Positions 8,952-18,904 of a stretch of DNA of 64,000 bases are shown here, piece after piece. The stretch is taken from NCBI RefSeq assembly GCF_001436255.1, contig NZ_AZEI01000076.1, forward strand, positions 248,001 to 312,000, read 5' to 3'. This DNA is from Lentilactobacillus rapi DSM 19907 = JCM 15042 (GTDB taxonomy: Bacteria > Bacillota > Bacilli > Lactobacillales > Lactobacillaceae). Position 1 is the first letter of the stretch. The number at the start of each line of letters is the position of its first letter. The notes under the pieces were generated by a model. The model was not told the origin of the DNA and did no database searches. It was given only the letters and a program-made list of their open reading frames with translations. The translations under genes and the position numbers were made by a program.

Positions 8952-9827
8952 TCATGGTTTCGGTTCGTAAAATCTTCCCAATATCTTAACTGAGTCTGCG
9001 ATACTAGCGAATGCATTTGGATCCGACTCCAATAAGGCCTCTTCCAATTCGTTCATCTCATAACGCGAAATAACCGTGAATAAAATTGTTTTCGCGTCAT
9101 GCCGATAGGCGCCTTCTGCGTTGTGAACAATGGTAATCCCCCGCCGAAGATGATTTTGGACACTATCAATCACCGTATTGGGTCGATTGGTGATGATCAT
9201 CACCTGCATTCGTTGCTGTTTGGTATAGGTCATATCCATGACCTTCGCATTGACAACCAAACTCAATGCAGAGTAAAAAGCATACGGCCAGCCATACATG
9301 AAAGCTGCAGCAATGATGATCAAAGTATTGAAGGCAATATTAATCGTCCCAATACTGCGGCCAGTCCGCTGGCGAATGACAATGCCAAGAATATCCAGGC
9401 CACCGGTTGAAATGCCATTCTTCAAAGCCAAACCAGTTCCGAAACCATTAACCGCCCCACCAAAGATCGCACAGATAATTGGGTCATGGGTTAACGGGAT
9501 CGGCTTCAATAACTGGATCATAAAACTAGATAGAAAAACGGTAATGATGGTAAAAACAGTAAATTGTTTACCAATTGCCCGCCAGGCTAAGAAAAATAAT
9601 GGCACGTTTAACAGAAACAAGCCAAGGCCAGTCGAGATTGTGATTGGCAACGCCCGCATCGAAATTGTATTCAGCAACTGAGCAAAACCGGTGATCCCTG
9701 ATGAATAGATATGACCAGGTGTCCAAAAAAAGTTCACCGCAATCGAAACGAGAATTGCATAAATCAGAGAAGTTGAGGTTTTAGTAACATAGGTGTGCCG
9801 ACGCATAAGTTTTGAAACGTCATCCAT
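8952..9827 (-). CDS. YitT family membrane protein with C-terminal DUF2179
   Basis: A 291-residue protein with five to six N-terminal membrane segments (UPF0750/YitT) and a soluble C-terminal DUF2179 domain (about residues 210-285, from MQVMIITNRPN to the end). Membrane signatures include SSGITGFAQLL, GTGLALKNGISTGGLDILG and MYGWPYAFYSALSLVVNAKVMD. The family is widespread in Firmicutes and has no assured function. A ribosome site AAAGGAAA precedes the ATG. It is a single-gene unit between the teichoic-acid cluster and aspS. Confidence 0.88.
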   Translation of the reverse strand: MDDVSKLMRRHTYVTKTSTSLIYAILVSIAVNFFWTPGHIYSSGITGFAQLLNTISMRALPITISTGLGLFLLNVPLFFLAWRAIGKQFTVFTIITVFLSSFMIQLLKPIPLTHDPIICAIFGGAVNGFGTGLALKNGISTGGLDILGIVIRQRTGRSIGTINIAFNTLIIIAAAFMYGWPYAFYSALSLVVNAKVMDMTYTKQQRMQVMIITNRPNTVIDSVQNHLRRGITIVHNAEGAYRHDAKTILFTVISRYEMNELEEALLESDPNAFASIADSVKILGRFYEPKP

Positions 9828-9984
9828 ATTAGTTTCCTTTCATAAATCGCAAAAATATCTTCAGGTTTTATGATAACCTTGATGCCGCAATAATACATCA
9901 AAATTGGCTGAAATATTAGTCAGAAAAGTGTTGATAAATGCGACTTGGCTTTCTAAAGCCTGCAGTTAACGACTAACCCCTGCC

Positions 9985-10043
9985 ATTTAAGCCAAGAAAG
10001 CAATGCATCCAAAACTAGGATGCATTGCTTTCTTGGCTTAAAT
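9985..10043. repeat. 26-bp perfect inverted repeat with 7-nt loop (long hairpin)
   Basis: Arms 9985-10010 and 10018-10043 are perfectly complementary (ATTTAAGCCAAGAAAG... against its reverse complement) around the loop AAAACTA. It lies about 95 bp beyond the aspS stop. Neither strand has a U-tract after the stem, so it is not a textbook terminator. It may still end the hisS-aspS transcript or act as an RNase III site. Confidence 0.8.
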
Positions 10044-10135
10044 TCTGGGATCAAATTGCCTTTTCTCCCAATCTCTTGCTTAAAAATGGCAATTATTTGC
10101 CTAAGACTATTCAAATAGTGATTAAAGAACGTCGT

Positions 10136-11923
10136 TTATTTTTGATCGTCATGATCAGCAACAAACAAGCCCAAGTCTTCGAGCTGTTTGTTAGCAACGG
10201 GTTGTGGGGCGCTGGTCAACGGTTCAACAGCCTTAGAATTCTTAGGGAACGCAATGACGTCTCGAATGTTCTCGCGGTCAGCAAGCAATCTGACAAAACG
10301 ATCCAAACCGATTGCCAAACCACCATGAGGCGGAAAACCGTAGTCAAGTGCATTTAGGAAGTAACCGAATTGAGCTTCGGCACTTTCTTTCGTAAACCCA
10401 AGGGCTTCAAACATTTTTTCCTGAAGGGCCCGGGTATGAATACGAATGGAACCCCCACCAAGTTCGAGGCCGTTCAAAATAATATCATAACTTTGAGCGT
10501 AAGCCTTATGAGGATCTTCGCCCTTGTTCATTAAGTAGTGAACATCGTTTTCATTTGGCATTGTAAATGGATGATGGGCAGCAACGTACCGCTTTAAATC
10601 AACATCCCATTCGAATAATGGCCAGTTAACAATCCACAGGAAAGCAAACTTGGATTCATCGATCATATTTTGTTGCTTAGCAATTTCAACTCGTAGGTAA
10701 CCAAGCGTATTGGCAACAACCCGGGTATTATCAGCGGCGAATAAAAGTAAGTCGCCAGGTTTCGCTTCTGCCTTGGCTAAAATCTTTTCTCGCAGATCAG
10801 GATCCTTGAAGAACTTCGCAATCGGCCCATTGAAGCTATCGTCAGTAACTTTTAACCAGGCAAGCCCCTTAGCACCAAATCGTTCAACGTAGTCGGCAAA
10901 TTGATCTAAATCTTTTCTAGAATACTTATCAGCACCGCCAGGAACGGCAATCGCCTTAACTTGGCCGCCATCTTTAACAGCACCTGAAAATACCTTGAAA
11001 TCAACGTCTTTCATAATGTCTGAAAGATCTTTCAATTCCATTCCAAAACGCACATCAGGCTGATCAGTCCCAAAGCGGGCCATTGATTCATCCCAGTCCA
11101 TCCGCTTGAATGGCAATTGAACATCGATTCCCATGGCATCCTTCATGACCTTGGCAATGAAGCCTTCAGTGACGTCTTCAATTTCCTCTTGATCGGCAAA
11201 TGACATTTCCATATCAATTTGGGTAAATTCAGGTTGACGATCACCACGCAAATCTTCGTCACGGTAACAACGTGCAATTTGATAATATTTGTCGAAGCCA
11301 GCGCCCATCAACAATTGTTTAAATTGTTGGGGAGATTGTGGCAGCGCATAAAAGGACCCTGGATAAACTCGTGAAGGAACCAAGTAATCCCGAGCACCTT
11401 CTGGAGTTGATTTTGTCAACGTTGGCGTTTCAATATCGATGAAACCTTCTTTGTCAAAGAAACTGTGAATTGATTGAATAATTCGATTTCTCAACAAAAT
11501 ATTTTTTTGCATCTCAGGACGACGAAGATCCAAGTATCGATACTTGAGTTTAAGGTCTTCAGAAACGTTGATATTGTCCTGAATGTAAAATGGCGGGGTC
11601 TTGGCAGTGGCCAAAATCTTGGCATCGGTGATGTCGACCTCAATTTTACCAGTCTTCATCTTCGAATTGATTTCTTTAGGGTCTCGGGCAACAACCTTGC
11701 CCTTGGCTTCAACAACGTACTCGCTTCGAAGCTTATCGGCTACTGCAAGGGCATCCTTGCCAAACTCCTCACTAAACACTAATTGAACGATTCCTTCACG
11801 GTCACGCAGTTCAATAAAAATCAAGCCACCAAGGTCTCGGCGCTTTTGAACCCAGCCTTTTAAAACAACTTCTTGGCCGATCAACTTATCGTCAACCAAG
11901 CCAGCATAAGTGGTTCTCTTCAT
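10136..11923 (-). CDS. aspS: Aspartyl-tRNA synthetase
   Basis: A 595-residue class II synthetase charging tRNA-Asp. Domains are the N-terminal OB-fold anticodon-binding domain (residues 1-110, with [23 protein letters not shown]), the catalytic core with motif 2 ([22 protein letters not shown]) and the bacterial GAD insertion (about 290-420). Motif 3 ([14 protein letters not shown]) is near the C-terminus. The ATG is 2 bp after the hisS stop, so the two are co-transcribed under the T-box leader upstream of hisS. Confidence 0.98.
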   Translation of the reverse strand: MKRTTYAGLVDDKLIGQEVVLKGWVQKRRDLGGLIFIELRDREGIVQLVFSEEFGKDALAVADKLRSEYVVEAKGKVVARDPKEINSKMKTGKIEVDITDAKILATAKTPPFYIQDNINVSEDLKLKYRYLDLRRPEMQKNILLRNRIIQSIHSFFDKEGFIDIETPTLTKSTPEGARDYLVPSRVYPGSFYALPQSPQQFKQLLMGAGFDKYYQIARCYRDEDLRGDRQPEFTQIDMEMSFADQEEIEDVTEGFIAKVMKDAMGIDVQLPFKRMDWDESMARFGTDQPDVRFGMELKDLSDIMKDVDFKVFSGAVKDGGQVKAIAVPGGADKYSRKDLDQFADYVERFGAKGLAWLKVTDDSFNGPIAKFFKDPDLREKILAKAEAKPGDLLLFAADNTRVVANTLGYLRVEIAKQQNMIDESKFAFLWIVNWPLFEWDVDLKRYVAAHHPFTMPNENDVHYLMNKGEDPHKAYAQSYDIILNGLELGGGSIRIHTRALQEKMFEALGFTKESAEAQFGYFLNALDYGFPPHGGLAIGLDRFVRLLADRENIRDVIAFPKNSKAVEPLTSAPQPVANKQLEDLGLFVADHDDQK

Positions 11924-11925
11924 GT

Positions 11926-13233
11926 CTAATCAATCTCCTCATCATCATTAAAATATTTATTGATCACATCATCAAAATCATGAACAATGTCATTCAACGG
12001 AACCGAAACTTCTTTTCCGGTTGCCATTTGTTTAACATTTGCGGTCTTGGCCTCAAGTTCACTTTCACCGATTGTAATCGTGTATTGCGCGTTTAATTTG
12101 TTTGCAGTCTTAAACTGGGATTTTGGCTTGCGATCGAGATAATCCCGATCAGCCGCAAATCCATTTGCCCGCAGTGCTTGAACAATCTGGAGGGTCTCAA
12201 CACTGGTTTGGTCACCAATTCCGACAACATAAGCGTCAAGTTGGTCAAGGACTGGGAAGTTAACGTTTTGAGCTTCCATCAATAACATTAACCGTTCCAT
12301 TCCCATTCCAAACCCAATTCCGGGCATTTCTGGCCCACCAAGCTGTTCAACCAGCCCGTTATAACGACCGCCGGCACAAATAGTCGTATAGCCATCCCCA
12401 AGTGCCTTTGAATTGACCATGATCTCAAAGATCGTATGGTTATAGTAATCCAAGCCTCGAACCATATCAGGATCAATCACGTAGGGAATGTTCAAGGCAT
12501 CCAACAACGACTTAACTTTATCAAAATGACGCTTCGAGTCTTCATTGAGATAGTCAAGAATTGATGGCGCATCCTTGACAATGGCTTGATCCCGTTTGTC
12601 TTTACTATCTAAAACCCGCAATGGATTCTTGTGGAGGCGAACCTTGGAGTCGTCGCTTAATTCATCAAAATGAGGATCCAAGTAATCAATTAAAGCCTGA
12701 CGGTAAGCATCCCGAGATTCTTTATCACCAAGCGTGTTAATTTCCAGTCTCAGATCTGAAAGCCCGAAATGTTTGAGCAAATCCATGCCCATTGCAATCA
12801 CTTCAACGTCTAACTCAGGTTCGTTACTCCCAAACGCTTCAACGCCAATCTGATGAAATTCTCGTTGCCGGCCGGATTGTGGCCGTTCATAACGAAACAT
12901 CGACCCCATGTAGAACACTTTAACCGGCCGTGGATGCTCCGGACCATACAATTTATTTTCAACAAACGCCCGAACAACCCCAGCCGTTCCTTCTGGGCGC
13001 AAGCTCATGTGCCGGCCACCCTTGTCATCAAAGTCATACATTTCTTTGGTGACAACGTCTGAAGTGTCACCAGATGTTCTGGAAAAAACATCAAAGCTTT
13101 CAAACATCGGTGTGCGAATTTCATGATATCGATAATCTTCAAACAACATCCGAGCAGTTTCTTCAACATAATTCCATTTTTTTGCATCATCTGGAAGAAT
13201 ATCAGCTGTTCCTTTTGGTCGTTGATATTTCAT
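11926..13233 (-). CDS. hisS: Histidyl-tRNA synthetase
   Basis: A 435-residue class II synthetase charging tRNA-His. It starts [18 protein letters not shown] and shows motif 2 ([22 protein letters not shown]), the histidine motifs [10 protein letters not shown] and GGRYNGL, and motif 3 ([13 protein letters not shown]). The C-terminal anticodon domain follows from about residue 335. The length is near the family norm with a short acidic extension. It is the first gene of hisS-aspS and follows a T-box leader. Confidence 0.98.
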   Translation of the reverse strand: MKYQRPKGTADILPDDAKKWNYVEETARMLFEDYRYHEIRTPMFESFDVFSRTSGDTSDVVTKEMYDFDDKGGRHMSLRPEGTAGVVRAFVENKLYGPEHPRPVKVFYMGSMFRYERPQSGRQREFHQIGVEAFGSNEPELDVEVIAMGMDLLKHFGLSDLRLEINTLGDKESRDAYRQALIDYLDPHFDELSDDSKVRLHKNPLRVLDSKDKRDQAIVKDAPSILDYLNEDSKRHFDKVKSLLDALNIPYVIDPDMVRGLDYYNHTIFEIMVNSKALGDGYTTICAGGRYNGLVEQLGGPEMPGIGFGMGMERLMLLMEAQNVNFPVLDQLDAYVVGIGDQTSVETLQIVQALRANGFAADRDYLDRKPKSQFKTANKLNAQYTITIGESELEAKTANVKQMATGKEVSVPLNDIVHDFDDVINKYFNDDEEID

Positions 13234-13263
13234 TAATTGTTGCCTCCCATTTATATTTTCCGA

Positions 13264-13462
13264 AAAAAAAGACCCCTGTCCTCAGACAAGGGTGCAAACG
13301 CACGGTACCACCTTTATTAACTCTCAAGAATAACGCTCGCGCGAATAGCAATCACTATTAACCATTAACTCAAAAAGTGTCACTTCAGAATCATTACCAC
13401 ATTCTCTCAGCAAATGAATGTTCTCTGTCCGGCAATTCCTCTTACTGTTCTTTTCATTCGGT
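13264..13462 (-). ncRNA. T-box riboswitch leader of hisS-aspS
   Basis: The minus-strand leader contains the T-box core AAGGTGGTACCGTGC (13298-13312), which pairs with the acceptor end of uncharged tRNA in the antiterminator. It is followed by the terminator hairpin CCCTTGTC-TGAG-GACAGGGG and eight U residues (about 13264-13293). Upstream lie a Stem I hairpin (ACATTC/GAATGT), an AGTA element matching the specifier-loop E-motif, and the probable specifier GACAC (13377-13381). GACAC contains both GAC (Asp) and CAC (His). Uncharged tRNA should allow read-through into hisS and aspS. Confidence 0.92.
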
Positions 13463-13466
13463 TGAA

Positions 13467-13496
13467 TATTTAACTGTAATTAAGATTAGTTGACAA
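13467..13496 (-). promoter_or_regulatory. Promoter of the hisS-aspS T-box leader
   Basis: The minus strand shows -35 TTGTCA (13491-13496) and -10 TAAATA (13467-13472) with an 18-bp spacer, just upstream of the T-box leader. Confidence 0.6.
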
Positions 13497-13600
13497 CGAC
13501 TGAAAAGTCAAGAACCGATTGGTGGGAACCGTCAACAAAGCTAGCCTCCTTGGCAATTTTCAACTATAATAATGTTATTTGAGTGAATGGAAGACATTTA

Positions 13601-14446
13601 ATGAAAACGATTAAGGAAAATAAGAATTGGATAATCACCACTGCAGCAATCGTGATCACGTTCCTCATTCTGTTGTTGGCACTCTACTCCAACTCAGTCA
13701 CGGTTAAAGTGAACCAGTTAAATATTCGCAGCGGGCCGGCAGTCACCTACTCGGTCAAAGCAAAAGTCAAACAAGGCCAACGCCTGCAGGTCATCAGCCG
13801 CAAAGATGACTGGCTTAAAGTAATTTATAATCACAAAATTATCGGCTGGGTGGCATCGTGGTTAGTCACCAATCCGGACATTAAAAATGTCACCAAGCTT
13901 TCCGAAGCAACGGTCGTCATTGATCCCGGCCACGGCGGCGACGACACAGGTGCCCTATCCGCAACTGGGCAGCCAGAGAAGCGCTATACTTTAGATGTCG
14001 CCAAATTAGTGGCCCAAAAGTTGCGTGCTCGGGGAACAAAAGTCATCATGACCCGAGATAGCGATAAAACCGTTCCGCTTTATTCGCGGCCACGAACGGC
14101 AATCAATGCGTCGGCCAATGCCTTTATTAGCTTTCACTTTGATTCCTCTGATGCCGATAACACTGCTTCGGGTTACACGTGTTATTATTACCACAATGGT
14201 CAATCTAAGGATCTTGCCAAAGCTGTTAATACCCAAATGCAAGCGTTACCGCTAAGGAGTCGGGGCGTCGATTTTGGCAATTACCTCGTGATCCGGGACA
14301 ATTCGGTACCAGCAATCCTGATTGAAGGCGGGTATATTAACACCAACAAAGATTTCAAGCTCATTGAAAGCAAGTCTTATCAAGAAGCATATGCCGATGA
14401 CGTTGTTTCTGGATTGGCAAACTACTTTAAAAATCACAATCACTAA
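13601..14446 (+). CDS. N-acetylmuramoyl-L-alanine amidase with SH3 domain
   Basis: A secreted or membrane-anchored peptidoglycan hydrolase of 281 residues. Residues 15-32 form one hydrophobic segment (signal anchor). A bacterial SH3 domain follows (about 38-95, VKVNQLNIRSGPAVTYSV to GWVASWLV). A C-terminal amidase_3 domain carries the zinc and catalytic motifs VVIDPGHGGDDTGA, FISFHFDSSDA and ILIEGGYINTN. The frame could begin at GTG 13583, but GGAAG lies 7 bp before the ATG at 13601, so that start is preferred. It is 12 bp upstream of the fructosamine-kinase-like gene and probably co-transcribed. Confidence 0.9.
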   Translation: MKTIKENKNWIITTAAIVITFLILLLALYSNSVTVKVNQLNIRSGPAVTYSVKAKVKQGQRLQVISRKDDWLKVIYNHKIIGWVASWLVTNPDIKNVTKLSEATVVIDPGHGGDDTGALSATGQPEKRYTLDVAKLVAQKLRARGTKVIMTRDSDKTVPLYSRPRTAINASANAFISFHFDSSDADNTASGYTCYYYHNGQSKDLAKAVNTQMQALPLRSRGVDFGNYLVIRDNSVPAILIEGGYINTNKDFKLIESKSYQEAYADDVVSGLANYFKNHNH

Positions 14447-14458
14447 GGAGATCATCTT

Positions 14459-15301
14459 ATGTCTTTAAGCAAAAGTTGGCTTCAACAATTACCAATCGAT
14501 GACGTCAAAACCATCAAATCAGTTTCAGGCGGTGATATCAACGATTCTTACATGTTAGAAACTCAAACCAACAAATATTTTATGAAGGTTCAACCAAAAC
14601 GGGGAAAAGAATTCTTTGCTCATGAAGTTGAAGGCTTGGAGTTACTGGGAAAAGTTGCCAATACCCCCAAAATTGTTGCCACCGGTGAAGTTGGCCTTGA
14701 TGGCTTCCTCATTTTAAATTGGATTGATACTGGCAGCGGCAGCCAAGTCGAACTCGGCAAAATGGTCGCCAAGGTCCACCAACAACACGCCAAGCAGTTT
14801 GGCTTAGATCATAATTTTACAGCAGGTAAATTGCCCAAAAATAACACTTGGCAGTCGGACTGGACAACCTTTTATCTCAATCAGCGACTTCAACCGCTTG
14901 TCGATTTGGCCATCAAAAAAGGCCGCTGGAATGACTGGCGAAAAAAACAATTCCAGTCAATGAGCAACCAATTTAAAAAATACTATTCAACTCATGATGT
15001 GACCCCAAGCCTTTTACACGGAGATCTTTGGTCTGGAAACTATATGTTCACTTCAGATGGCACCCCAATGCTGATCGATCCGGACGTCTTTTATGGCGAC
15101 CGGGAACTCGATATTGCCATGACCACTATTTTTGGAGGCTTTTCTCAAGAATTTTATCAAGGCTATAATTCTGTCTATCCACTCAAGATCGGCGTCGATA
15201 AAAGACTTGGCTGGTATCAGCTGAACTACCTATTAGCGCATTTGAACCTCTTCGGGGAAACTTACGGGCCAATGGTCGATCAAATTCTGAGAGCTTACTA
15301 G
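14459..15301 (+). CDS. Fructosamine/ketosamine-3-kinase family protein
   Basis: A 280-residue protein-kinase-like phosphotransferase of the fructosamine kinase family. Members phosphorylate ketosamines on glycated proteins or free sugars; the substrate here is unknown. Visible are the N-lobe SVSGGDINDSY, the lysine in YFMKVQ, the catalytic loop LLHGDLWSGN (about residue 187) and the metal-binding IDPDVFYGDRELDIAM. AAGGAG precedes the ATG. The 3' end overlaps the stop of the convergent HAD gene by 4 bp. An aminoglycoside-phosphotransferase role is less likely given the DPDVFYGDRE signature. Confidence 0.85.
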   Translation: MSLSKSWLQQLPIDDVKTIKSVSGGDINDSYMLETQTNKYFMKVQPKRGKEFFAHEVEGLELLGKVANTPKIVATGEVGLDGFLILNWIDTGSGSQVELGKMVAKVHQQHAKQFGLDHNFTAGKLPKNNTWQSDWTTFYLNQRLQPLVDLAIKKGRWNDWRKKQFQSMSNQFKKYYSTHDVTPSLLHGDLWSGNYMFTSDGTPMLIDPDVFYGDRELDIAMTTIFGGFSQEFYQGYNSVYPLKIGVDKRLGWYQLNYLLAHLNLFGETYGPMVDQILRAY

Positions 15302-15939
15302 GATTTGGATAGCCAAGGGATTAGATCAGATAACGCAGTGATCCGAATATCCGGATTCCCAGAATCACCAATAATTCCATCAGGATCAAACAAACAAGAA
15401 GCAATATTTGCATTGTGCCCCGCAGCAACATCTAGCTTGCGGTCACCAATCATTATTGCTTTTTTTCTGTCAACATTATTTTTGGTAATCAGGTAATTGA
15501 TCGATTCTGGATTGGGCTTTCGAGGAAATTTTTGGTTAGAAGTCACGTAATCTGTAAAATGCTGCGCCAGATCAAACTGGGCCAATAATGCCTTGGCTTG
15601 ATTATCACGATGCGTCAGCAAATAATTATGACCGCCAAGCTGTTCAGCGAGGGCAAGAACAGCTTTTGCTCCCGGAAACGGTTCGGCCGAAGAAACCAGT
15701 TCAGTCTGATACCGCTTATTCAATGTTCGCAATGTTTTTTCGTCAATGCCATAAAAGGCCGCGCTCTTTCGAATCGCCGTTCCGACATCATGCTGACGCA
15801 TCGTGAGATAAATATCGTGCTCATCAATTTCAACCTCATCAATATCGAGGTCGATTAAGGCGTGTTTGAACGCCTGCACCATTTTTGGATAGGTGTTAAA
15901 TAAAGTGCCATCAAAATCCCAAAACAATTGATTGATCAT
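15298..15939 (-). CDS. HAD-superfamily hydrolase (phosphoglycolate-phosphatase-like)
   Basis: A 213-residue haloacid dehalogenase phosphatase of subfamily IA. Motif I is FWDFDGTLFNT (residues 6-16), with the helical cap in between. Motif II is YLLTHRDNQ (about 113), motif III has Lys in RKPNPE (about 146) and motif IV is AIMIGDRKLDVAAG (about 165). The substrate cannot be inferred. It is a single gene, convergent with the fructosamine-kinase-like gene and overlapping it by 4 bp. Confidence 0.88.
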   Translation of the reverse strand: MINQLFWDFDGTLFNTYPKMVQAFKHALIDLDIDEVEIDEHDIYLTMRQHDVGTAIRKSAAFYGIDEKTLRTLNKRYQTELVSSAEPFPGAKAVLALAEQLGGHNYLLTHRDNQAKALLAQFDLAQHFTDYVTSNQKFPRKPNPESINYLITKNNVDRKKAIMIGDRKLDVAAGHNANIASCLFDPDGIIGDSGNPDIRITALSDLIPWLSKS

Positions 15940-16017
15940 TTAGTTATGTTGCTCCTTCTGTAAGAGATTGCCGAGTCAAGCTGTTGAAAAAACCGAAAAT
16001 TCCTCAAATATTAACTC

Positions 16018-16062
16018 AAAACAACCAACGATGAACGAACTTGGTCCATCATTGGTTGTTTT
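16018..16062 (-). terminator. Terminator after dtd
   Basis: AAAACAACCAA (16018-16028) pairs with TTGGTTGTTTT (16052-16062), with inner GATG/CATC pairing. On the minus strand the stem ends in TTTT. It ends the relA-dtd transcript. Confidence 0.65.
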
Positions 16063-16133
16063 GCTACGGCGCAAGAACGATATTCGGAAACCTAATGTGA
16101 CGTTGATTAAGGATCATCCTCTTTGATTGTCAC

Positions 16134-16580
16134 TCACTTATTCTCGGTGTCAAATAAAATCGTGACTGGGCCATCATTTTGGATGTCCACCAACATATCA
16201 GCACCAAAGATGCCGGTTTGGACATCTAATCCTGCATCCCGTAATTTGTCATTAAATTGTTCATATATCTGATTAGCATGACTGGGTTCGCCTGCTCCAG
16301 TAAAACTGGGTCGATTCCCTTTTCTGGTATCACCATATAAAGTAAATTGTGAAATTGACAAAATTGAACCACCAACCGTATCGATATCTAGATTCAGTTT
16401 GTCGTTGTCATCTTCGAACACTCTTAACTTATGAATCTTGTGGGCCAGATAGTCAATTTCTTCTTGGCCATCAGAATCCTGAACCCCAACCAATAAGACA
16501 AAGCCCTGACCAATTTTCCCGTGGACCTTACCATCAATCGATACTGACGCTTGTTTAACTTTTTGTAAGACAACTCTCAA
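16134..16580 (-). CDS. dtd: D-aminoacyl-tRNA deacylase
   Basis: A 148-residue dimeric deacylase that hydrolyses D-amino acids mischarged on tRNA. The two conserved signatures are SQFTLYGDTRKGNRPSF (about residues 77-93, with the catalytic region) and NDGPVTILFDT at the C-terminus, which holds the Gly-cisPro-type chirality motif. It starts 12 bp after the relA stop. The relA-dtd pair is standard in Firmicutes. Confidence 0.97.
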   Translation of the reverse strand: MRVVLQKVKQASVSIDGKVHGKIGQGFVLLVGVQDSDGQEEIDYLAHKIHKLRVFEDDNDKLNLDIDTVGGSILSISQFTLYGDTRKGNRPSFTGAGEPSHANQIYEQFNDKLRDAGLDVQTGIFGADMLVDIQNDGPVTILFDTENK

Positions 16581-16592
16581 TTGATTAACTCC

Positions 16593-18821
16593 TTACCTGA
16601 ATTTTCGTTCAACCAAATAAACGTCATGAACATTCTTAATTGCGTTAATTAACCGTTCCAATTGTTCAAGATTTCGAATGCCAACCAATAAACTGATCGT
16701 TGCCATTTTATTATTGTCCACCTGACCATTTACTGACGAAACTGTCTTGGTCACGTTATTGACTGCGGTCAGAACATTTGTGAGCAGTCCAGATCGATTG
16801 TATCCCTGAACCGAAAGGCTGGCTTCATAAGTGGTTCTGGCCCCCGGATCATTTGCCCAGGCAACCTCAATCAACCGCTCACCATTTTCTTCAGCCTTCA
16901 CGATATTCGGACAGTCGACTCGGTGAATTGAAACACCCCGACCTTTGGTAATATAACCGACAATTTCATCGCCAGGAACTGGGGTACAACAATGGCTCAA
17001 CCGAACCAGTAGATTATCGACGCCCTCGATGACGATTCCATTTGAGGATTTACGAGCCTTCTTCTTAGCGGCCTCACTGGTATTCTCGGTGATCGTTTGA
17101 TGGCCTTCGAGCACTTCTTTTTCAGCTTGATCCTGACGCTCCCGCTTCTGTTGTGCTCTGACGTCTTCAGTAAGTCGATTCACAACACCAGTGGGCTGAA
17201 CATCCCCAAATCCAATGGCTGCCAGCAAATCTTCTGCATGCTGATAGTGCATGTTGGTAGCAGTCATTTCTAACTTCTCAGGAGTCATGACTGCGTGCGG
17301 GTCAAATCCTTCTTCACGCAATTTACGAGTAATGATCAGACGACCATCTTCAATGTTTTTAGCCCGATCTTCCTGTCTAAAGTACTGCTTAATTTTATTT
17401 CGGGCCCGTCTCGTATGAACCAATGGCAGCCAATCACGACTCGGCCCAGCAGAACCTGTCGAGGTAATGATATCAACAATATCACCCGTTTTGACTTGAT
17501 GATCCAGTGGCACAATTTTGCCATTGACCCTTGCACCTGTTGTGTGATTACCAACTTCCGTGTGGATCATATAGGCCATGTCAAGCGGACCGGCCCCCTT
17601 TGGTAATTCGTAAACGTCCCCCTTGGGGGTGAATACATAAACGTGATCGCCAAAAAGTTCACCTTTAACACTGTCCATAAAATCAGCAGCGTCATCGGTA
17701 TCCTCTTGTAATTCAATGATCTGTTTAAACCAATTCAACTTATTGTTGTCTTGGGAAGCTTTAACCTCACTATGAATACCTTCCTTGTATGCCCAGTGAG
17801 CTGCAATACCAAATTCAGCGACCCGATGCATTTCCTCGGTCCGAATTTGAACCTCAAGCGGCTTGCCTTCGGGTCCAATGACGGTTGTATGCAAGGATTG
17901 ATACATGTTGGCCTTAGGCATTGCAATATAATCCTTAAATCGACCGGGCATCGGCTTCCATTTGGAATGAATTGCCCCTAAAACGGCATAACAATCCTTG
18001 ATTGAATCAACAATCACCCGAATTGCCAGCAAGTCATATATCTGGCTAAATTGTTTATGCTTTTCAACCATTTTTCGGTAAACGGAATAAATGTGCTTTG
18101 GGCGGCCATAAATTTCACTCTTAATGTCCAAATCAGCAATTGCGCTTTTAACTTCCGCAATTGCTTTTTCGATATAATCCACTCGTTGATCCCGACGTGA
18201 ATTCATCAAATGAACAATCCGATAGTATTGCTGAGGGTTCAAATAACGTAATGAAATGTCTTCAAGTTCCCACTTAATCGTTCCAATACCTAAGCGATCA
18301 GCGATTGGGGCATAAATCTCCAGCGTTTCTTTTGCAATTCGCCGTTGTTTATCAGGCCGCAATGATTTCAGTGTCCGCATATTGTGCAGTCGATCAGCCA
18401 ACTTAACAATCATCACCCGGATATCTTTACACATTGCCAAGAGTAGTTTTCGGTGATTTTCCGCCAACCGTTCTTGACTGGACTTGTATTTAATTTTGGA
18501 AAGCTTCGTGACCCCATCAACTATCAAGGCAACATCGTCCCCAAACAGCTCTCTAATGTCACCAAGAACTGCACCGGTATCTTCAACCACATCATGCAGA
18601 AAACCGGCTGAAACAGTCTCAGGATCCATATGAAGGTCAGCTAAAATCCCGGCCACTTGAATGGGATGAGTAATATAAGGCTCTCCCGATTGCCGTCTCT
18701 GATCCTGATGAGCGATTTTGGCAAATTCATAGGCCTTCTTGACTTGCTTAACGTGCTCATCATTCATATATTCAGACACTTTTTTAATGACATCGTCCGC
18801 TGTCCAAATTTTAGTTGCCAT
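16593..18821 (-). CDS. relA: Bifunctional (p)ppGpp synthetase/hydrolase (RelA/SpoT homologue)
   Basis: A long RSH enzyme of 742 residues controlling the stringent response. The order is HD hydrolase domain with intact HDVVED (near residue 75, so hydrolysis-competent), synthetase domain with the RFKD motif in GRFKDYIAMPKANMYQSLHT, TGS domain (about 390-450), a helical and zinc-finger region (LLVRLSHCCTPVPGDEIVGY) and a C-terminal ACT domain. The frame extends 11 codons upstream, but the ATG at 18821 after AGAAGAG gives the usual MATKIWTADDV start. It is followed by dtd. Confidence 0.96.
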   Translation of the reverse strand: MATKIWTADDVIKKVSEYMNDEHVKQVKKAYEFAKIAHQDQRRQSGEPYITHPIQVAGILADLHMDPETVSAGFLHDVVEDTGAVLGDIRELFGDDVALIVDGVTKLSKIKYKSSQERLAENHRKLLLAMCKDIRVMIVKLADRLHNMRTLKSLRPDKQRRIAKETLEIYAPIADRLGIGTIKWELEDISLRYLNPQQYYRIVHLMNSRRDQRVDYIEKAIAEVKSAIADLDIKSEIYGRPKHIYSVYRKMVEKHKQFSQIYDLLAIRVIVDSIKDCYAVLGAIHSKWKPMPGRFKDYIAMPKANMYQSLHTTVIGPEGKPLEVQIRTEEMHRVAEFGIAAHWAYKEGIHSEVKASQDNNKLNWFKQIIELQEDTDDAADFMDSVKGELFGDHVYVFTPKGDVYELPKGAGPLDMAYMIHTEVGNHTTGARVNGKIVPLDHQVKTGDIVDIITSTGSAGPSRDWLPLVHTRRARNKIKQYFRQEDRAKNIEDGRLIITRKLREEGFDPHAVMTPEKLEMTATNMHYQHAEDLLAAIGFGDVQPTGVVNRLTEDVRAQQKRERQDQAEKEVLEGHQTITENTSEAAKKKARKSSNGIVIEGVDNLLVRLSHCCTPVPGDEIVGYITKGRGVSIHRVDCPNIVKAEENGERLIEVAWANDPGARTTYEASLSVQGYNRSGLLTNVLTAVNNVTKTVSSVNGQVDNNKMATISLLVGIRNLEQLERLINAIKNVHDVYLVERKFR

Positions 18822-18904
18822 TCTTATCAACTCTTCTCTAAATCTACCCCTCACCGGGTTTGTGAATGCTATTATGAATATTCTAGCATGATTTGCACGT
18901 TTAT

